Shown piece by piece: positions 30,652 to 33,714 of a stretch of DNA of 33,714 nucleotides (position 1 is its first letter; every line of letters begins with the position of its first letter). This stretch comes from Jaapia argillacea MUCL 33604 (lineage: Eukaryota > Basidiomycota > Agaricomycetes > Jaapiales > Jaapiaceae): assembly GCA_000697665.1 (NCBI GenBank), contig KL197764.1:100915-134628 (forward strand), in the 5' to 3' direction. Under the pieces are notes generated by a model. The model was given only the letters and a program-made list of their open reading frames with translations. It did no database searches and was not told where the DNA came from. A program made the position numbers and the translations under genes.

Positions 30652-32194
30652 AACCGAGTGTTCATAATCGGGGCAATTGTTTGCGTGGCTGCGGGGCTGT
30701 TCCTTTAGGAGATAGGCTGGGTCTGGTTGTTACGCTTGGGGATTTCTGCGCATATGAGACAATTATCCGAAACCCACACGCATCTTACCCGAAATCACCT
30801 TCCACGACCACTCGCCATCGAAAAGTATGACGATCACCCATTCCAACGCACCTTCATTGTCCAGTTCGAATGCGCCACCATTGTTGGAGTTAGATTGGGT
30901 TTGCGAGTGCGCCACGGAAGTAACGGAACTCGTTGTACCTTACGTGCGCAGTCGTACTTGAGCCCTATGAAGTCGGATCGAATGAGCCTTGCTCACTCGT
31001 CACTCATCCGTGAGAGACAAACTCGCTAGCCCTTAAAACCTGAGTCCTACCCTAAACATTGCTCGCCTGTGTATGAGACGTTGTAACACATTCTGAGACT
31101 TCCATCCGTACATGGACCCGTTCGCTATGTATTTTTCGCATCCCCCGGCCGTTGTAGTGACGTTCATCCGTGGCTCGTCACGGTTCCATCAAGGAGTGTA
31201 AATCATTGAGAAGTATGATAGTACTTACGTGGTGATGGTGGAGGGTGAGCCGAACAAACAGGTACTTCTATCTTTTTTTTAATTACCCAGCCTAACGTGT
31301 TATTCCGACCTTTGCTGCTTGATCAACCAATTATAGCATAAAACGGAAACACGCTCTCGCTATCTCCGTCGCAGAAAGGCTCGGCGATCCAACAAGCTCA
31401 TCCAAAGTTCGAACTCACATCAAGGAGGGATCGTCGACCCCATCTTCCTTCGACTGTCCCACGGCTTTGTAGGTGAGTCGCTCACGAAAGCCACGTACTC
31501 GATGCAGGTCCGTCAAGCTAAACCCCAAATTCACATTGATTTGGCATTTGACAGATCCCTCTTAGTTCTGGTTATAATTCGCGGTTGGATGTCCCTTGAG
31601 GTCCAATGAGGAAGAGTTCTTCTGATTTGACAGGCCCCTTCGAGAGTCGCTGGACAGATCAGTCGGTCCAAGCTATCTGATGCGAAGACCTCACTGCCCA
31701 GGGTCACCGACCGCCTTGCCCCACTACGGAACCACCACGCCCAGGCAATCTGAACTGGGGATCTTTCACGGGAGGGGTCGATGTCTTCAGTTGCGAACCT
31801 GCCCAAGAGCCGAGGTAACATTGGCGCCCAATGATCAGCAGTCTTACCCGCCAGGAATTTGATGGCGGGCATCACGATCCTTGTTTCAAGCTGGCAAATT
31901 GACGTACTCTTTCAGCATGTGTCCCTCGCAACAACTCTGACGGGATTCGACAGGATTGCATTCTGTGTTCCTATCTCTTACTCGGAACTTCCCCCGTCTT
32001 CGCGAAACGGGGTAGGCATCACCCAACAGCCGGAGTGTGACATTGTCATCCGAAGAACATTCTTTAGGCCTTCGGTGAGGGTATTAAAGCGCTGATGTGC
32101 CTCCCTGTCTTCCTTGAGCCAACCCCCCCCTTCGCTCGCGTTCAACCTTCCTTCGGCCGTTGCTGCTGTTGCCTCTGAGGACATTCCGTTCAAG
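30652..32194. other. Spacer between the two surface-protein paralogs
   Basis: About 1.5 kb. The first ~380 bp hold the former membrane-span and tail frame of paralog A: after the TAGs at 30649 and 30706 the frame stays open to 31029. The rest (31030-32100) shows no recognisable gene; a minus-strand frame at 31531-31875 (114 codons) has no known motif. The stretch before 32195 is C/T-rich and likely the leader of paralog B. Confidence 0.45.
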
Positions 32195-33714
32195 ATGGGC
32201 CCCATTAACCTCCATGGACTCATTGGCTATGTGCTCATTATCGCATACGTACTTTCCCACTCGTTGGTATTGGCCCAGCAGAGCAACACATTCTTCTGGG
32301 GATTTACTCCGGTACGTTCGTATCCCACCTGAATCGTTGACGTCATTGCTCATTAACGTCTCCAGAACGACAATCCTACCTTGCAAGCCTGTCAAACCTA
32401 CTCTCTCTCTATCTACGCCGGGCAAAATAACATATCTGGTTTGAGCACCCCTCCGTATTACCTTTTTGCCTACGAAGTAGGCGGTATCACGACTGTCACT
32501 CCTGTTGGATCCACGTCTCTAGAATGGCAGGTTACCCATCCAGCTGGTGCGTTTCTCCTCAGTCAAATTATTTTGCTGTTGATAGATAGTAATAGGTTCC
32601 CAACTGGTGATCACCATGGCCGACGCAAAGGGGAATTCAGGTGGGGTCGATCCTGTGATACGGACCGTTACTCGTGAGTTTTCCCCGACACGCTCTTGCA
32701 GTTGTCCCCCGATCGCTAAGCCTTGTTCACAGCTGGTAGTTCGACGAGTTGTCAAATCCCCGCCCCCGACAAGTCTTTCGTAATGACTTCAAACGTTACT
32801 GCTCTCACTACCTGTGAGCCTTGGGGACTCTCAATAGCGGGCGGCATCCCACCTTATGAGGTGACAGTTGCACGTATCAATACGCCGAATGTCACGAACA
32901 TGACGGTTCCATCTGGCGACAACGTTGTAACATACATAAATAGGGGAGAACCTAATGGTCAAATGATCGGTAAGTCATCTTCCCCTCTACGGACCCGACG
33001 CAGAATCTGACAGATATCGATGACCTTTCAGCTGCTGTCCATGACTCGTAAGTGCACAGTCCAGCGAGGGTCTTCGATGTTCTCAAAGTCTTTGTTTGAT
33101 CTTTAGAACTGGCCGATGGGGTATCGGGACATCACTGGTGAATACGGCTGGGACGAACGATACCACTTGTCCCGGACAAGAAACAAGCTATACGTCAGCT
33201 CCGCCAGCCATTGTTTCGTCAGCGTCGTCAGCGTTCTCCCAGTCATCGTCGACCTCACCTCCTGCCCCGCAATCAACGGCTATCTCATCTTCTACGCCGA
33301 CTTCGACCAAGAAAAAGTCCATCATCATCGGTCTTTGTGTCGTTGTGGTAACGGTCCTTGGAATCGGCATAATTGGGTGGAGTTTGGTTTCCAAGTGGAG
33401 AGGGACAAGGAAGGATCTTTCTAAGCGACCCGGTGAACACGGACCGATGCTACAGTCTTCTCCACCCGAGATCTTCATGCCATCTTCCACGTACAAAACA
33501 CCACCTCCAGCCTATCCAGCCTCATTCACAGTCGTCGGCATGCCGAATCCAACGATGCCAACGGTAGATGGCACTTATGACCGCCAACATATGGGATATC
33601 CCCAAATGTTCCCTCACGCCCCGCATCCCTCCCACCCTGCTCCCCCAATGCCTTCCCATTCACCTAATAACCCCTCTATCAGCTCCAACCGAGAAAGCCC
33701 CGGTGCGTACACCA
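32195..33714 (+). CDS. One-pass surface protein with beta-sandwich-like modules, paralog B (3' end beyond window)
   Basis: Exons 32195-32311, 32366-32546, 32596-32673, 32733-32969, 33032-33047 (16 nt) and 33107 to the window end. The start gives a signal peptide (GYVLIIAYVLSHSLVLA). Two extracellular modules follow: CQTYSLSIYAGQNN, YYLFAYEVGGITTVTP and LVITMADAKGNSGG, then CEPWGLSIAGGIPPYEVTV and VHDSTGRWGIGTSLV. N-glycosylation sequons (NVT, NMT) are present. A Ser/Thr/Pro-rich stalk leads to one membrane span (SIIIGLCVVVVTVLGIGIIG) after a Lys-rich stop signal, then a Pro/His-rich cytoplasmic tail (TYKTPPPAYPASF). This is a sensor-like layout, as in fungal wall-stress sensors, but no function is known for this family. 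The frame is still open at 33714, where a GTGCGT donor may lie (33703). Confidence 0.8.

Noticed and set aside
31531-31875. 114-codon minus-strand frame between the surface-protein paralogs
   Set aside because: No motif, no homolog recognised, Arg-rich composition as expected for a chance frame.
1-33714. CRISPR arrays, bacterial operons or rRNA genes
   Set aside because: No regularly spaced repeats of that type and no rRNA signatures; intron-rich genes show eukaryotic nuclear DNA.

Overview
The window looks like nuclear DNA of a filamentous basidiomycete, most likely an Agaricomycete. Genes lie close together on both strands and are cut by many short introns (about 42-125 nt, donors mostly GTGAGT, GTGGGT or GTAAGT, acceptors CAG or TAG). 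The gene families fit too: a fungal QDE-2-like Argonaute, a TKL-type kinase with an HGDLRGNN catalytic loop, PARP-like ART domains with zinc-knuckle-like motifs, and Ser/Thr-rich one-pass surface proteins. The species cannot be named from sequence alone. All exon models were spliced by hand. Summed exon lengths are divisible by three for the AAA-like ATPase (853 aa), the ketopantoate reductase (367 aa), Argonaute (1011 aa), QCR8 (104 aa) and the first surface-protein paralog (264 aa).

Layout: 1-2374, no recognisable gene. 2375-5675 (+), P-loop ATPase of a fungal family without an established name. 5809-9033 (-), Hcs1/IGHMBP2-type SF1 helicase, convergent with the ATPase. 9241-10685 (+), ketopantoate reductase family protein, divergent from the helicase. 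11377-14736 (+), Argonaute with an RGG-repeat N-terminus and an intact D-E-D-H slicer tetrad. 14978-21108 (-), VPS15 (kinase-like, HEAT and WD40), the scaffold of the Vps34 PI3-kinase complex, convergent with Argonaute. 21920-25978 (-), a large composite gene: TKL kinase, Cys-rich zinc-binding segments, then a PARP-like ART domain interrupted by a repeat-rich insert with two CCCH zinc fingers. 27175-27303 (-), OST4, a 42-aa oligosaccharyltransferase subunit. 27649-28417 (+), QCR8 of respiratory complex III, divergent from OST4. 28418-29560, nothing firm. 29561-30651 and 32195 to past the window end (+), two tandem paralogs of a secreted or one-pass surface protein; the first stops just before its membrane segment.

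Most genes are housekeeping (PI3P and autophagy signalling, N-glycosylation, respiration, CoA biosynthesis, DNA metabolism) and show no operon-like cooperation. The accessory interest lies in the kinase-PARP-CCCH fusion, whose ART domain has lost all three H-Y-E catalytic residues, and in the duplicated surface-protein pair. Argonaute plus a CCCH/pseudo-PARP protein in one window recalls RNA-level defence (animal ZAP/PARP13 also joins CCCH fingers to an inactive ART domain), but a functional link is inference only.
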